Shown here: piece after piece, positions 25,636-33,580 of the stretch
Layout: every line of letters starts with the position of its first letter
Numbering within the stretch: the stretch's first letter is position 1
Assembly: GCA_963803845.1 (NCBI GenBank)
Contig: CAWDNZ010000004.1
Span: 1,674,001 to 1,738,000 of the forward strand
Length of the DNA stretch: 64,000 nt
Source: JABDIY01 sp963803845
Lineage (GTDB): Bacteria; Actinomycetota; Acidimicrobiia; Acidimicrobiales; SZUA-35
Direction of reading: 5' to 3'
Position numbers and translations under genes: made by a program
Notes under the pieces: generated by a model
Databases searched by the model: none
Told to the model about the DNA's origin: nothing
Seen by the model: the letters and a program-made list of their open reading frames with translations, nothing else

Positions 25636-26529
25636 TTAGGGCGCCAAACTCGGCGGTGGAAGTGTCTCGACCGGTGCGGGCTCCTCGGTGGTGGCTGAGG
25701 TGCCCGGCGCCTCGCTTGTCGTTGGAGCAGTTGTGGAGGGATCGGTGGCCGGAACCTCGGTGGTCTCGATTGGCAGCAGCGGGTCGGTCACCACAGGATC
25801 GGTGGTGGGCGGAGGATCGGTGGTGGGCGGTGGTGGTGCCGTGGTGCTGGAAACGGGAGCTGAGGTGGACGTGGTGGAATCGATCGGTTCGAGCGGATCG
25901 GTGATGGTGGTGATTTGAGGTGGTTGGGTGGTGACCGAACCTGACGTTGATGCGGCCGTGGTGACCGGGCTGGAGGCGCTCCCGCTCGAGGCTGAACTGT
26001 TGGGGACGGTTGTCACAGGCACTGAGCTATCCAGCGCTTCACCGTCGCTACCCAGCCACGTGGGTGGGGCACCTGGTGAGGCCGGAATGCTAGAAATGCC
26101 AGATCCGGCCGATGCCGAGGTGGAAGTGTTTTCGCGGACGACGCTTGGTGGCGAGCTCGAAAGTGACGGTTCGGGAAGTGCCTCTGACGTGGCTGCTGTA
26201 GAGGGAGCGGGGCTGGGAGTAGCGGGAGGCTGGGTCCCCGTTGGAGCCTTCTCAGGTGGAGCGTCCTCGATCACCGGCTCGTCGGCGGTTTCGGGGTCGG
26301 CAACCGTACTCTCGGCGGTTGTGGTGGGCTCGGTCTCGACGGTGGTCCGGCCCCCGACGGTGGCAAATGACCCTCGCCCCGCGGGGCCAAAATCGATCTG
26401 GTCACGGACCTCGATTGCCTGATAGGCCAATGGCCCAGCAATTGCCGCAACCGAAAGGATCGACAGCACAACAGCAAGAGCGACACGGGATGCGGTCATC
26501 GCTTCTTTTAGGCTGTTGGAATTGCTCAT
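25636..26529 (-). CDS. Ser/Thr/Pro-rich membrane-anchored surface protein
   Basis: A 297-residue low-complexity protein. One hydrophobic helix lies at about residues 15-37 (VALAVVLSILSVAAIAGPLAY) and can act as signal anchor; nearly all the rest is Thr, Ser, Pro, Ala and Glu (runs such as TTDPPPTTDP). No enzymatic domain is recognisable. It is probably an extracellular, possibly glycosylated, stalk-like protein. Its stop is one base from that of nrdJ on the opposite strand. Such compositions easily produce spurious frames, but the anchor helix, a proper ATG and lack of a better frame support it. Confidence 0.6.
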   Translation of the reverse strand: MSNSNSLKEAMTASRVALAVVLSILSVAAIAGPLAYQAIEVRDQIDFGPAGRGSFATVGGRTTVETEPTTTAESTVADPETADEPVIEDAPPEKAPTGTQPPATPSPAPSTAATSEALPEPSLSSSPPSVVRENTSTSASAGSGISSIPASPGAPPTWLGSDGEALDSSVPVTTVPNSSASSGSASSPVTTAASTSGSVTTQPPQITTITDPLEPIDSTTSTSAPVSSTTAPPPPTTDPPPTTDPVVTDPLLPIETTEVPATDPSTTAPTTSEAPGTSATTEEPAPVETLPPPSLAP

Positions 26530-26812
26530 GACATCCTGGGCGGGCGGGCAGGTGGACGACTGGCGTCAGTTGTGCTCTGACGCAAACTGAACAAGGTGTT
26601 TCTAGTCAATAAATTGGGCGTCGTGGGGCCTTCAGGATGAATAGCCCACGAAATCAGCGCCTGCTGCTACCGCTCAGCGGAGTATCTTGACACCGAGCGT
26701 GGAGGTTCTCACGAACAGTGAGATTCAATGACTCTGGAAGGTCGCTTCGGCGGGTTTCGAACCGATTGACCGGGCTGTCAGCGGAACGGCGGAAATCGTG
26801 TAAAAATGCAGC
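26530..26812. other. 283-base divergent intergenic region
   Basis: No gene is visible. It contains a 6-bp hairpin TCTCAC-GAACA-GTGAGA (26707-26723) and an A-rich stretch just before the cyclo-ligase ATG. In proteobacteria 6S RNA precedes this gene, but I see no long rod-like fold here that would support a 6S RNA. It presumably holds promoters for both divergent genes. Confidence 0.4.
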
Positions 26813-27436
26813 ATGGCGAGCGCCCCGTTGTCCAAAGCGGAATGGCGGGCGGAGGCGAAAATTCGAAGGGCCTCCAACCTTCCACGACGACACGAACTGG
26901 ACCGTGCTCTCTGTGAGAACATACGCGATTGGCTCCTTAAGGAGGCCCCGAGCGGAACGCTGCGTTGGGTGGTGAGCTACCGGGCTTTTCACGATGAGCC
27001 CAACTTGGCAGAACTCGTTTCAGATCCGCTGCTGGCTGAAGCCGGTGTTCGTTTCGCCATCACCCGCACGCCCGAAGTGGGTCATGCGCTCACCATTCAT
27101 CCCTCAACTTCGCCGCTGGAGCGGCACCCCTACGGCTACGACCAACCCGTTGCTGATGCACAGCAGATCGACGACGATCAGATTGCCGCGGTGCTCGTTC
27201 CAGGACTGGGTTTTGATCGTTTCGGCAACCGGTTGGGATTCGGCGCCGGCTACTACGATCGATTCCTCGAACGTCTCAATTGCGATGTTCGGGTTGGGAT
27301 CGCTGATGCCATAATGGACACGAGACTGCCAACGGCTTCCCATGACGTCGCGATGACGTTGATCGCCACACCTCACGATGGCGTGCAACCCGTTACTCTC
27401 GACACTCGCCGCGTCAGTCGCGGCGCTCCCGAGTAG
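26813..27436 (+). CDS. 5-formyltetrahydrofolate cyclo-ligase
   Basis: A 207-residue enzyme that converts 5-formyl-THF to 5,10-methenyl-THF with ATP. The diagnostic C-terminal motif VPGLGFDRFGNRLGFGAGYYDRFL is intact, and the basic N-terminal helix (KAEWRAEAKIRR) contributes to the ATP site in the family. Length is normal (about 190-210). It stands alone, with a small membrane protein gene convergent 12 bases after its stop. Confidence 0.92.
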   Translation: MASAPLSKAEWRAEAKIRRASNLPRRHELDRALCENIRDWLLKEAPSGTLRWVVSYRAFHDEPNLAELVSDPLLAEAGVRFAITRTPEVGHALTIHPSTSPLERHPYGYDQPVADAQQIDDDQIAAVLVPGLGFDRFGNRLGFGAGYYDRFLERLNCDVRVGIADAIMDTRLPTASHDVAMTLIATPHDGVQPVTLDTRRVSRGAPE

Positions 27437-27448
27437 ACCTGCTGCCTA

Positions 27449-27619
27449 TTAGGTGAGAATCAACGTGATGAAGGATCCGACGGTGGACAGCACCATGGCA
27501 AGAACACCGATGATCACGATCCAAAAAACCACAGGTCGACGGCGGCGCATGGGAGCGAGCGACGTAAGCAGGTGTTGGCCATCAGAGTCTTCTTGCTTGG
27601 GAGGTGTGTAGCGGCTCAC
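27449..27619 (-). CDS. Small single-span membrane protein
   Basis: A 56-residue protein starting at a GTG (27619) that overlaps the stop of the RDD gene (GTGA), so it is probably co-translated with it. A basic stretch MRRRRP precedes one hydrophobic helix, VVFWIVIIGVLAMVLSTVG, near the C-terminus. The Arg cluster before the helix predicts a cytoplasmic N-terminus. Function is unknown; as a partner of an RDD membrane protein it may be an accessory subunit. Confidence 0.55.
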   Translation of the reverse strand: MSRYTPPKQEDSDGQHLLTSLAPMRRRRPVVFWIVIIGVLAMVLSTVGSFITLILT

Positions 27620-28218
27620 AGTGGTCGATCTACAACAATGGTCTTCGCCAACTTGTCCCAAAGGGTGTGATGGTTGGCGTCAGCGAACATTAGAACCAAC
27701 GAGATGAAGGCCACGATAAGGATGGCCCAGGACCCGAACGCTCCGAGGACTACCAGACCCAGCGGAGCGATCCGGAGGGCGGCCTGCTTCACCGTGGGAA
27801 TATTGCCTTCGGCATCGACGACTTGGAGATCCAGCGCCATTTTTCCCAGCGAAGCTCCACGGGTGGAAACCAATCCGATTTCGAGTGCTGCGACCGCTGC
27901 GAACCACACCAGGTTCTGCAGGATGCTGGCGCCAGCACCAACCTCGGCCCGAAGGCTCCCGCCCACTTCCACGCCCAAAAATAACGCGATGAGCACAGCG
28001 ATTGCCAGCCACACCAGATAGTCGAGCATTCGGGCGCCGATCCTGCGCCCGGGACTTGCCAACCGCACACCTTCGGCGGTTCGCTTGCCGACGGTTGACG
28101 CCGGTGGTGAAGTAGGACCGCCCTGCCATTGCGATCCGTCCCAGAATCGAACGGTGCCGGGGGGATCCCCCTGGGCGTGGTAGTAGCCAGATGTGGGTGC
28201 GGAAGTTGAAATACTCAT
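27616..28218 (-). CDS. RDD-family membrane protein with DUF2510
   Basis: A 200-residue membrane protein. The N-terminal DUF2510 motif is GYYHAQGDPPGTVRFWDGSQW, followed by an RDD domain with three or four hydrophobic helices. The name-giving residues can be seen as RRIGARMLDYLVW (Arg/Asp) and a second polar pair in FADANHHTLWDKLAKT. RDD proteins are proposed transporters, some acting in ion exchange; substrate is not known here. DUF2510 plus RDD is a typical actinobacterial pairing. Confidence 0.82.
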   Translation of the reverse strand: MSISTSAPTSGYYHAQGDPPGTVRFWDGSQWQGGPTSPPASTVGKRTAEGVRLASPGRRIGARMLDYLVWLAIAVLIALFLGVEVGGSLRAEVGAGASILQNLVWFAAVAALEIGLVSTRGASLGKMALDLQVVDAEGNIPTVKQAALRIAPLGLVVLGAFGSWAILIVAFISLVLMFADANHHTLWDKLAKTIVVDRPL

Positions 28219-28269
28219 AGGTTTTGCCGAAGTGAGAGGTTGGAACAGGAACTCGGTGTGAGTGAGATA

Positions 28270-28283
28270 GACACAATCGTGTC
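28270..28283. promoter_or_regulatory. Inverted repeat GACAC-N4-GTGTC
   Basis: GACACAATCGTGTC is a perfect 5+5 inverted repeat in the 154-base divergent gap between the RDD gene and galE. It could be an operator for either gene. No regulator gene is adjacent. Confidence 0.3.
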
Positions 28284-28372
28284 ATCAGCAACGATGGTAG
28301 TGGTGTCGGGTCCTTCGCTATGGGATAGCAACTGGGCGACAACTCCTTCTTTATCGGAAACCAGGAAGTCAG

Positions 28373-29386
28373 ATGGATAGAACAATTCTTGTCACCGGCG
28401 GTGCCGGCTACATCGGAAGCCACACCGCCCTGGCCTTGATCGAGGCCGGGGATCGGGTGGTCGTTGCCGACAACCTGGTGAACAGTTCTCGAGCGTCGGT
28501 CGCAGCGGTAGAGAAGCTGACCGGGGCCACGGTCCAGTTTGTTGAGGCTGACCTCACCGACAGATCCCAGACCGCGGCGGTCTTCGATGCCCATCCCATC
28601 GAAGCCGTTATTCACTTCGCCGGCTTGAAGGCCGTTGGCGAGTCCACTGAGAAACCACTGATGTACTACCGCAACAACTTGGTTTCCACACTGAACCTCC
28701 TCGACGAGATGGCATCCCACGACGTCTTCCAATTGGTCTTTTCTTCTTCGGCCACTGTCTACGGCGATCCCGAGGTCCTGCCCATTCCTGAGAGCGCACC
28801 AACGGGTCCCACCAATGCCTACGGCCGAACGAAGTTGATGATCGAGGACATTTGCCGTGATCTGGCGGCGTCGGATCACCGTTGGCAGATCAGCCTCTTG
28901 CGTTACTTCAATCCGGTGGGCGCCCACCAGAGCGGCGAAATAGGTGAAGATCCGAATGGCATCCCGAACAACTTGGTTCCTTATGTGATGCAGGTTGCGG
29001 TCGGTCGACGGGAGAAGCTCAGCGTGTTCGGCGGCGACTGGGACACGCCCGATGGAACTGGAGTCCGGGATTACATTCACGTCATGGATCTGGCGGCTGG
29101 TCACATTGCCGCACTCGATAATCTGCCGGAGAGTTGTCGGGAATACAACCTCGGTACCGGGTCCGGGGCATCGGTTCTCGAGATCGTTCGGGCCGCTGAG
29201 GCTGCCAGCGGCAACACCATTCCGTACGAGATTGTGCCGCGACGCACCGGCGACATCGCTACCTCACTGGCCGACCCGCACCGCGCCAACACCGAGCTGG
29301 AGTGGCGAGCCGACCGGTCGATGGAGGCGATGCTTACCGACGCCTGGCGCTGGCAGTCAAAGCATCCCGACGGCTTCGAACGCTAG
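28373..29386 (+). CDS. galE: UDP-glucose 4-epimerase
   Basis: A 337-residue short-chain dehydrogenase/reductase that interconverts UDP-glucose and UDP-galactose. The NAD-binding loop is TGGAGYIGSHTA at residues 8-19. The catalytic Ser/Tyr/Lys set is in FSSSATVYG and NAYGRTKLMIE. The substrate segment LLRYFNPVGAHQSGEIGEDPNGIPNNLVPYV is close to textbook GalE. The ATG at 28373 follows AGGAAG. It probably supplies galactose for wall or capsular glycans. No galK or galT is nearby. Confidence 0.93.
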   Translation: MDRTILVTGGAGYIGSHTALALIEAGDRVVVADNLVNSSRASVAAVEKLTGATVQFVEADLTDRSQTAAVFDAHPIEAVIHFAGLKAVGESTEKPLMYYRNNLVSTLNLLDEMASHDVFQLVFSSSATVYGDPEVLPIPESAPTGPTNAYGRTKLMIEDICRDLAASDHRWQISLLRYFNPVGAHQSGEIGEDPNGIPNNLVPYVMQVAVGRREKLSVFGGDWDTPDGTGVRDYIHVMDLAAGHIAALDNLPESCREYNLGTGSGASVLEIVRAAEAASGNTIPYEIVPRRTGDIATSLADPHRANTELEWRADRSMEAMLTDAWRWQSKHPDGFER

Positions 29387-29405
29387 ACCGCTCCGCTCAT
29401 GAGGG

Positions 29406-30107
29406 TCAGCCGGTGAAAGCGGGCCTTGCTGGAGCCGGCGCAGGAGCCGGGGCTGGCGCTGGTGCCGGCGCTGGTGCCGGGGCTGGTGCCGGGGCTGGGG
29501 CGGGGGCCGGGACCTGGGCTACCACCGTAACTACCGGAGCGGTTGTGACGACCGGCGGGGGAGCGGTCGTAGTCGTCGTAGGTGCGATCAGCGAAAAGCC
29601 GAGGCAGCTCGGGAATACCGAGTTGGTCTCGCTCTGGTCGGGCGTCTGGTGGGCATGCACGACGCGAACATGGGTGGCCGGGGCGGACAGCGTCACGAGA
29701 CCCATGCCGCCGGCCCACGAGGCGCTTTCGATCCCATCGGGGAGGTCACCGGTGGAGCTGCTGGTTGCGAGAATGTTGCCGTTCGCGTCGAGCATCTGTG
29801 CGAACCACTTCTCGCTTGGCTGGGCCGGTGCCTCGGCACGTCCCTCGTACGAGTCGTAGCCTGCGCCCCTGAGGTCGTAGGTGCCAGCCGGAATCGACGC
29901 CGCGTACGTCTTGGACGTGACAAAGCTAGACCCGCCGGCCCAGCCTCCAAGCTTGGACCCGCCGAACTGGGCGACGGGGTTGCCGGGGCAGCCACCGCTC
30001 TGTGATCCTGCTGCGGACGCACCGAAAGCCAGAGCTCCAGTCAGCATGGTTACGCTCAAGGCTCCGAAGGCGGCGCGCTTGAGGTTGGCGTGAGGGGAAA
30101 TAGCCAT
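29406..30107 (-). CDS. Secreted protein with Ala-Pro repeat tail
   Basis: A 233-residue exported protein. The signal peptide (about residues 1-33, ending FGASAAG) precedes a 140-residue domain with a likely disulfide (Cys near residue 40 and Cys in FPSCLGF). A Thr/Pro linker and an (Ala-Pro)n repeat follow, ending RPAFTG. The domain contains ASWAGGMGLVTLSAPATHVRVVH and resembles a small beta-sandwich; no family is recognised. The final AFTG is reminiscent of a sortase pentapeptide, but no hydrophobic tail follows. AAAGGA precedes the ATG at 30107, supporting this start. Confidence 0.7.
   Translation of the reverse strand: MAISPHANLKRAAFGALSVTMLTGALAFGASAAGSQSGGCPGNPVAQFGGSKLGGWAGGSSFVTSKTYAASIPAGTYDLRGAGYDSYEGRAEAPAQPSEKWFAQMLDANGNILATSSSTGDLPDGIESASWAGGMGLVTLSAPATHVRVVHAHQTPDQSETNSVFPSCLGFSLIAPTTTTTAPPPVVTTAPVVTVVAQVPAPAPAPAPAPAPAPAPAPAPAPAPAPARPAFTG
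29424..29513 (-). repeat. Short tandem repeat encoding Ala-Pro
   Basis: A GC-rich array of six-base units (GCCGGC/GCTGGT variants on the + strand) encodes about 14 Ala-Pro dipeptides at the C-terminus of the secreted protein. Such arrays are prone to slippage and length variation. Confidence 0.8.
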
Positions 30108-30339
30108 TCTCTTTTCCTTTGTGGTTAAGAGGGGCCGGTTTCGCTCTCGCTCCTCGTCGGCATTAGCGACCATTGTCGCCGACGGATCAACACTCCCCGT
30201 ATTCATCTGGTTGTCGAGCATCACGGTACGAGGTCGTCGAATCGTTGTACATGAGGCGAATGGCCCGACTCGGCGGGCCTGGGACGGGTCGTAGAACCTA
30301 TGGCCGCCGCGGAGAGTGGTCGGTATCGTTGATGGGGTG

Positions 30340-31179
30340 ATGCCGCTTCCCCGTCTTCTCCGGTTCGTGGCGTCGGTCGGCGCGTGGGTGCTGCTGGCCG
30401 TAATCACCGTCTCGCTGCAGCCGAGCAGCGCGGCGCAACAACTGTCGCCGACCACAACGCTGTTCGAAGCGACTGTCCCGACCGAGGTCCTTTCTCCTCC
30501 GACACCGCCGACCACCGTCGGCATGGATGCGCTCGCCATCTCAGACCACCGGGCGCCCACCAGTCCGTGGCAGGTCACCGTCGCCATCGCCAAACCCGAG
30601 GTTGCGAGTCCGGAGCTTTACGACGCGCCGCGGGGAGCGCAAGTCTTTTTCTCCGATCCGGTGACGAATCCCAGCTACTTTGGAACTGAGCTCGCCATGC
30701 TCGTCGTTGCCGAGCACGCCGGTTGGCTCCAGGTGCAACTCCCGGTGCGTCCGAACGGCACGACCGCTTGGGTCAAGGGCGCCGGCTTCACGACGGAGAC
30801 GCACACGTTCCACGCCGAGGTGCAGTTGCGCAAACATCGGTTGCGGGTCTGGAACGATGACGAGCTGATCGCCGACACCGCCACGGTTGTCGGCGCGGCG
30901 GCGACACCGACTCCACTCGGGCGTTTCTACGTGAATGATCGGATCCCGAAAGCGGATCCGAGCGGCAGCTACGGACCCTGGATTCTCAGCCTGTCGGCCC
31001 ACAGCGAGGTGCTCGAGACGTTCGCCGATGGTCGCCCGGTCATCGCAATCCACGGCACGAACCGACCGGACCTGTTGGGGACGGATGCCTCGAACGGCTG
31101 CGTCCGAATTCCCAACGACATCGTGGCACTCCTCGCCGAACTCGTGCCGCTCGGAACACCGGTCGACATCATCGCCTGA
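30340..31179 (+). CDS. L,D-transpeptidase (YkuD domain), exported
   Basis: A 279-residue exported enzyme expected to form 3-3 peptidoglycan cross-links or attach proteins to the wall. An N-terminal hydrophobic helix (residues 6-27) is followed by a Pro/Thr linker, a central SH3-like beta region with VAEHAGWLQVQLPVRPNGTTAWV, and a C-terminal YkuD domain. The active-site motif HGTNRPDLLGTDASNGCVRI carries the catalytic His and Cys. The ATG at 30340 is preferred; a GTG three bases upstream is equally possible. It is divergent from the Ala-Pro protein, with 232 bases of promoter region between them. Confidence 0.9.
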   Translation: MPLPRLLRFVASVGAWVLLAVITVSLQPSSAAQQLSPTTTLFEATVPTEVLSPPTPPTTVGMDALAISDHRAPTSPWQVTVAIAKPEVASPELYDAPRGAQVFFSDPVTNPSYFGTELAMLVVAEHAGWLQVQLPVRPNGTTAWVKGAGFTTETHTFHAEVQLRKHRLRVWNDDELIADTATVVGAAATPTPLGRFYVNDRIPKADPSGSYGPWILSLSAHSEVLETFADGRPVIAIHGTNRPDLLGTDASNGCVRIPNDIVALLAELVPLGTPVDIIA

Positions 31180-31302
31180 GATCAGCTCACCCCTGTCGAG
31201 TGCGCGTCTGCAGTGCCTTGTAAATGATCGGCGTGTCGGTGCACCGGCAATGCGGTGTTGTGTTGGTAGTTGCCGGGGAGATCAGGCGGTCTGCGTCGCT
31301 GC

Positions 31303-31533
31303 TCAGTCGTTGGAAAGGGAATCCATGATTTCTTTGCAGGTGGGGCAGACCGGATAACGCTTGGGATCGCGAGTAGGAATCCAGACCTTCCCGCAGAGGG
31401 CCTTGACCGGCGTTCCCTCGATGGTGCTCGGAAGGATCTCGTCCTTCTTCACGTAGTGGGAGAAACGGTCGTGGTCCCCGTCATCCACGGTGGGCTTGAC
31501 GATCGTTTCCGTGTCGGTAGTGAAGAAGGTCAT
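31303..31533 (-). CDS. DUF3039 protein
   Basis: A 76-residue protein with a likely metal site: Cys in VKALCGKVW and a CPTC pair in RYPVCPTCKEIMD. It matches the actinobacterial DUF3039 family in length and in the DGDHDRFSHYVKKDEI segment. Function is unknown. It lies downstream of the thioredoxin-like lipoprotein gene on the same strand, 18 bases away. Confidence 0.8.
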   Translation of the reverse strand: MTFFTTDTETIVKPTVDDGDHDRFSHYVKKDEILPSTIEGTPVKALCGKVWIPTRDPKRYPVCPTCKEIMDSLSND

Positions 31534-31551
31534 CTGTCTATTGTTGTCTCT

Positions 31552-32232
31552 CTAGGTGCCGCTGGCCAGTGTGTTCCAGCGTTCCACAGTCTGATCTGCG
31601 GTGAGGCTGCCGATGGACCTGGCGGTGATCCTGTTCTCTCCGTCAAGGTACAGGGCGTAGGGGATCCCGCTTACGCCAGCTGCTTCGGCGGCGGTGTTGG
31701 ACCCGGAGTCACGCATGACCGTGCCGGGGAAGTTCTGCAGCCACGCTGACGGTGGGTAGTTGGGACGTTCTTCGCTCACTGCGATGGCCACGGCGTAGAT
31801 GTCCATTCCGTCAGGCTGCATCCCATCGGCGACCAATTCCATGATCAGCTCGACTTCGGCTTGGCAGTGAGAACACCAGTGGGCTAGGTAATAAACCGCC
31901 TTCGGGCGGCCATCGGCGCCGACGGTGACTTCGCCACCGTTGAAGTTCGTGCCGGTGATGGCGGGCGCTTTTGTCCCTACCGCAGGGTCGAGAATCGGGT
32001 CGGTAAACACCCCGCTGGATCCGCCGGGAGCTACCGAGGCCCCGGTGACGGACACTGCTCCAACCTCGGCGCCGTCAGCAGTGTCCGCATCTGAAGGTGC
32101 ACCGTCGGCAGCCGGCGATTCGGCGGCGGCTTCACCGGGAGCAGCGTCGCTACCGCAGCTGGCGACGACGAGCATGAATGCGCCCAGGATGAATAAACGG
32201 AAAACGACGACGGCTGGTGGGGAGGGGGGCAC
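31552..32232 (-). CDS. Thioredoxin-like lipoprotein (TlpA/ResA type)
   Basis: A 226-residue lipoprotein. The signal sequence ends in a lipobox, LVVASCGSD, so the mature protein would be anchored on the outer face of the membrane. A 60-residue Ala/Asp/Ser-rich linker precedes a thioredoxin fold with redox motif WCSHC in YYLAHWCSHCQAEVEL and the cis-Pro segment SGIPYALYLDG. It probably reduces or oxidises extracytoplasmic thiols. The GTG at 32232 gives a compact signal peptide. The gene is divergent, 98 bases apart, from the UGA-containing peroxiredoxin. Confidence 0.82.
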   Translation of the reverse strand: MPPSPPAVVVFRLFILGAFMLVVASCGSDAAPGEAAAESPAADGAPSDADTADGAEVGAVSVTGASVAPGGSSGVFTDPILDPAVGTKAPAITGTNFNGGEVTVGADGRPKAVYYLAHWCSHCQAEVELIMELVADGMQPDGMDIYAVAIAVSEERPNYPPSAWLQNFPGTVMRDSGSNTAAEAAGVSGIPYALYLDGENRITARSIGSLTADQTVERWNTLASGT

Positions 32233-32330
32233 GATGCCAGTATGGGCGAGTAGCTGTGTCGAATGGTGGCAGGACAACTATCGTCAGCCGGGGCCGTCCG
32301 GCCCATGTCTAACCAACGGAGTGAGCACCA

Positions 32331-32789
32331 ATGTTGGAAATCGGTACCCCCGCCCCCGACTTCTCCATCCCCAATCAGGACAACGTCGCTATTTCGATGG
32401 CCGATCAGCGCGGGAGCTATGTGTTGCTCTGGTGGTACCCGAAGGCCAGCACACCTGGTTGAACACTCGAGGGCCAAGGCTTGCGTGACAAGTCAAAGGA
32501 CTTTGAAGACGCCAACTGCGCCGTTCTGGGCATTTCGTTCGACTCTCCAGCCGACAACGCCGCATTCCGCTCGGCGCACGATTTTCCGTTCGATCTTCTC
32601 AGCGACGAGGAGCGAACGGTTGGGAATCTGTACATGGCAGTCCGCGATCCCAACAGCTTCACCGACTATCCGAAACGAATCAGTTATCTGATCGATCGGG
32701 CGGGAATCATCCAGCGGACCTATGAGGTCCGTGATCCCGGCGGGCACGCTGATGAGGTTCTGGCCGACCTCATCGCATTGCAGCGCTAA
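32331..32789 (+). CDS. Selenocysteine-containing peroxiredoxin (BCP/PrxQ type)
   Basis: One continuous frame of 152 codons from the ATG at 32331 to TAA at 32787, interrupted only by TGA at 32460-32462 (codon 44). The upstream part reads MLEIGTPAPDFSIPNQDN and ends YPKASTPG; the downstream part reads TLEGQGLRDKSKDFE and continues to a complete fold with YPKRISYLID. In BCP peroxiredoxins the segment is YPKASTPGC-T, with the peroxidatic Cys exactly where TGA stands. The best reading is Sec44. The second Cys of 2-Cys BCP is absent (Gly/Gln), so it would be a 1-Cys type. ACGGAG precedes the ATG. No selA, selB, selD or tRNA-Sec lies in the window. Confidence 0.85.
32460..32487 (+). promoter_or_regulatory. 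Candidate bacterial SECIS stem-loop
   Basis: Directly after the TGA, CACTCGAG (32464-32471) can pair with CTTGCGTG (32480-32487), leaving one mismatch and one G-U pair, around the loop GGCCAAGG. A hairpin starting next to UGA with G in the apical loop is what SelB-binding elements look like. The loop sits only 9 bases from the UGA, somewhat closer than in known examples, so this is a candidate. Confidence 0.45.
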
Positions 32790-32800
32790 GGTTTCTGAGT

Positions 32801-33376
32801 GTGAAGGCTCGCTTTGCGAAGTGGATTCTACGACGGTGGGGATTCCAGCTCATCGGAGAGCGACCCCACGAGGAACACACGGTAATGATCGCCTCGCCGC
32901 ACACATCCAACTGGGATTTCCCACTTGCGATGTTGATTGGGTGGGCGCTTGAGCTGAACATGCGCTGGTTGGGAAAGAAGCAGATGTTCGCCCCGGGGGT
33001 GGGATGGCTGTGGAAACGGATGGGTGGCATACCGGTCGATCGCAAGTCGGCGGCAACCATCGTCGAGGACATGGTCAATCTCCTCGAGCCTGGCGTTCGG
33101 TCCACGATCGTTGTTCCGGTCTCGGGCACCCGCAAGCACACCCCCTACTGGAAATCCGGTTTCTATCGAATTGCACGGGCCGCCAACGTTCCAGTGATCA
33201 TGGCTTTCATCGACTATGAAAAGAAGACGTGCGGTGTTGGACCCCTCCTTCATCTGACTGGCGACGTCCATCAAGACATGGGCGCAATCAGGGCGTTCTA
33301 CGCGGACGTGGCGGGGAAGTACCCGGCCGAAGATGGCCCGATACTGCTGCGGGAAGAGGAACAATCGCTTGAATGA
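32801..33376 (+). CDS. 1-acyl-glycerol-3-phosphate acyltransferase (PlsC-like)
   Basis: A 191-residue membrane-associated acyltransferase for phospholipid synthesis. The catalytic HX4D is HTSNWD in IASPHTSNWDF. A substrate-binding block GGIPVDRKS follows. The third block, normally EGTR, reads SGTRK. No clear transmembrane helix is present apart from a hydrophobic stretch after HX4D (FPLAMLIGWALEL). It is shorter than E. coli PlsC (245). The GTG at 32801 is 11 bases after the peroxiredoxin stop, so the two may be co-transcribed. Confidence 0.82.
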   Translation: MKARFAKWILRRWGFQLIGERPHEEHTVMIASPHTSNWDFPLAMLIGWALELNMRWLGKKQMFAPGVGWLWKRMGGIPVDRKSAATIVEDMVNLLEPGVRSTIVVPVSGTRKHTPYWKSGFYRIARAANVPVIMAFIDYEKKTCGVGPLLHLTGDVHQDMGAIRAFYADVAGKYPAEDGPILLREEEQSLE

Positions 33377-33580
33377 GTGGCTGTTCGTCGCACGTTCTTG
33401 AGCTGCGTGCATGGGCCGGGACCGGCGATCCTGCTCAATTTCGACGGGCCAGGGTGGCACGGGTCGATCGGCTGCGTATGGTGCAGGAGGGCCCCTTGGG
33501 TCGGACGGCCTAGTAGAAACCGGGTGGAAACGCTTCTCTCAGGTAGGGAATTGGGCCCCCTTGTGCCATCCTGAGGGTCT

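Noticed and set aside
25656..26422. Plus-strand open frames opposite the Ser/Thr/Pro-rich protein
   Set aside because: They are mirror images of the low-complexity codons, split into several pieces, without anchor helix or start signals.
26640..26770. tRNA-like segment (GGGTTTCGAACC resembles a T arm), considered as tRNA-Sec or 6S RNA
   Set aside because: No acceptor stem, D arm or UCA anticodon arm can be folded around it, and no long rod-like 6S fold is apparent.
27680..29104. 474-codon open frame on the minus strand
   Set aside because: It runs antisense to galE and through the RDD gene in another frame. Its sequence has no domain and both overlapped genes are clear families.
32481..32789. 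Short separate 102-residue protein starting after the UGA
   Set aside because: It begins at a TTG inside the peroxiredoxin fold, has no ribosome-binding site and lacks the catalytic residue; the continuous Sec-containing reading explains both halves.
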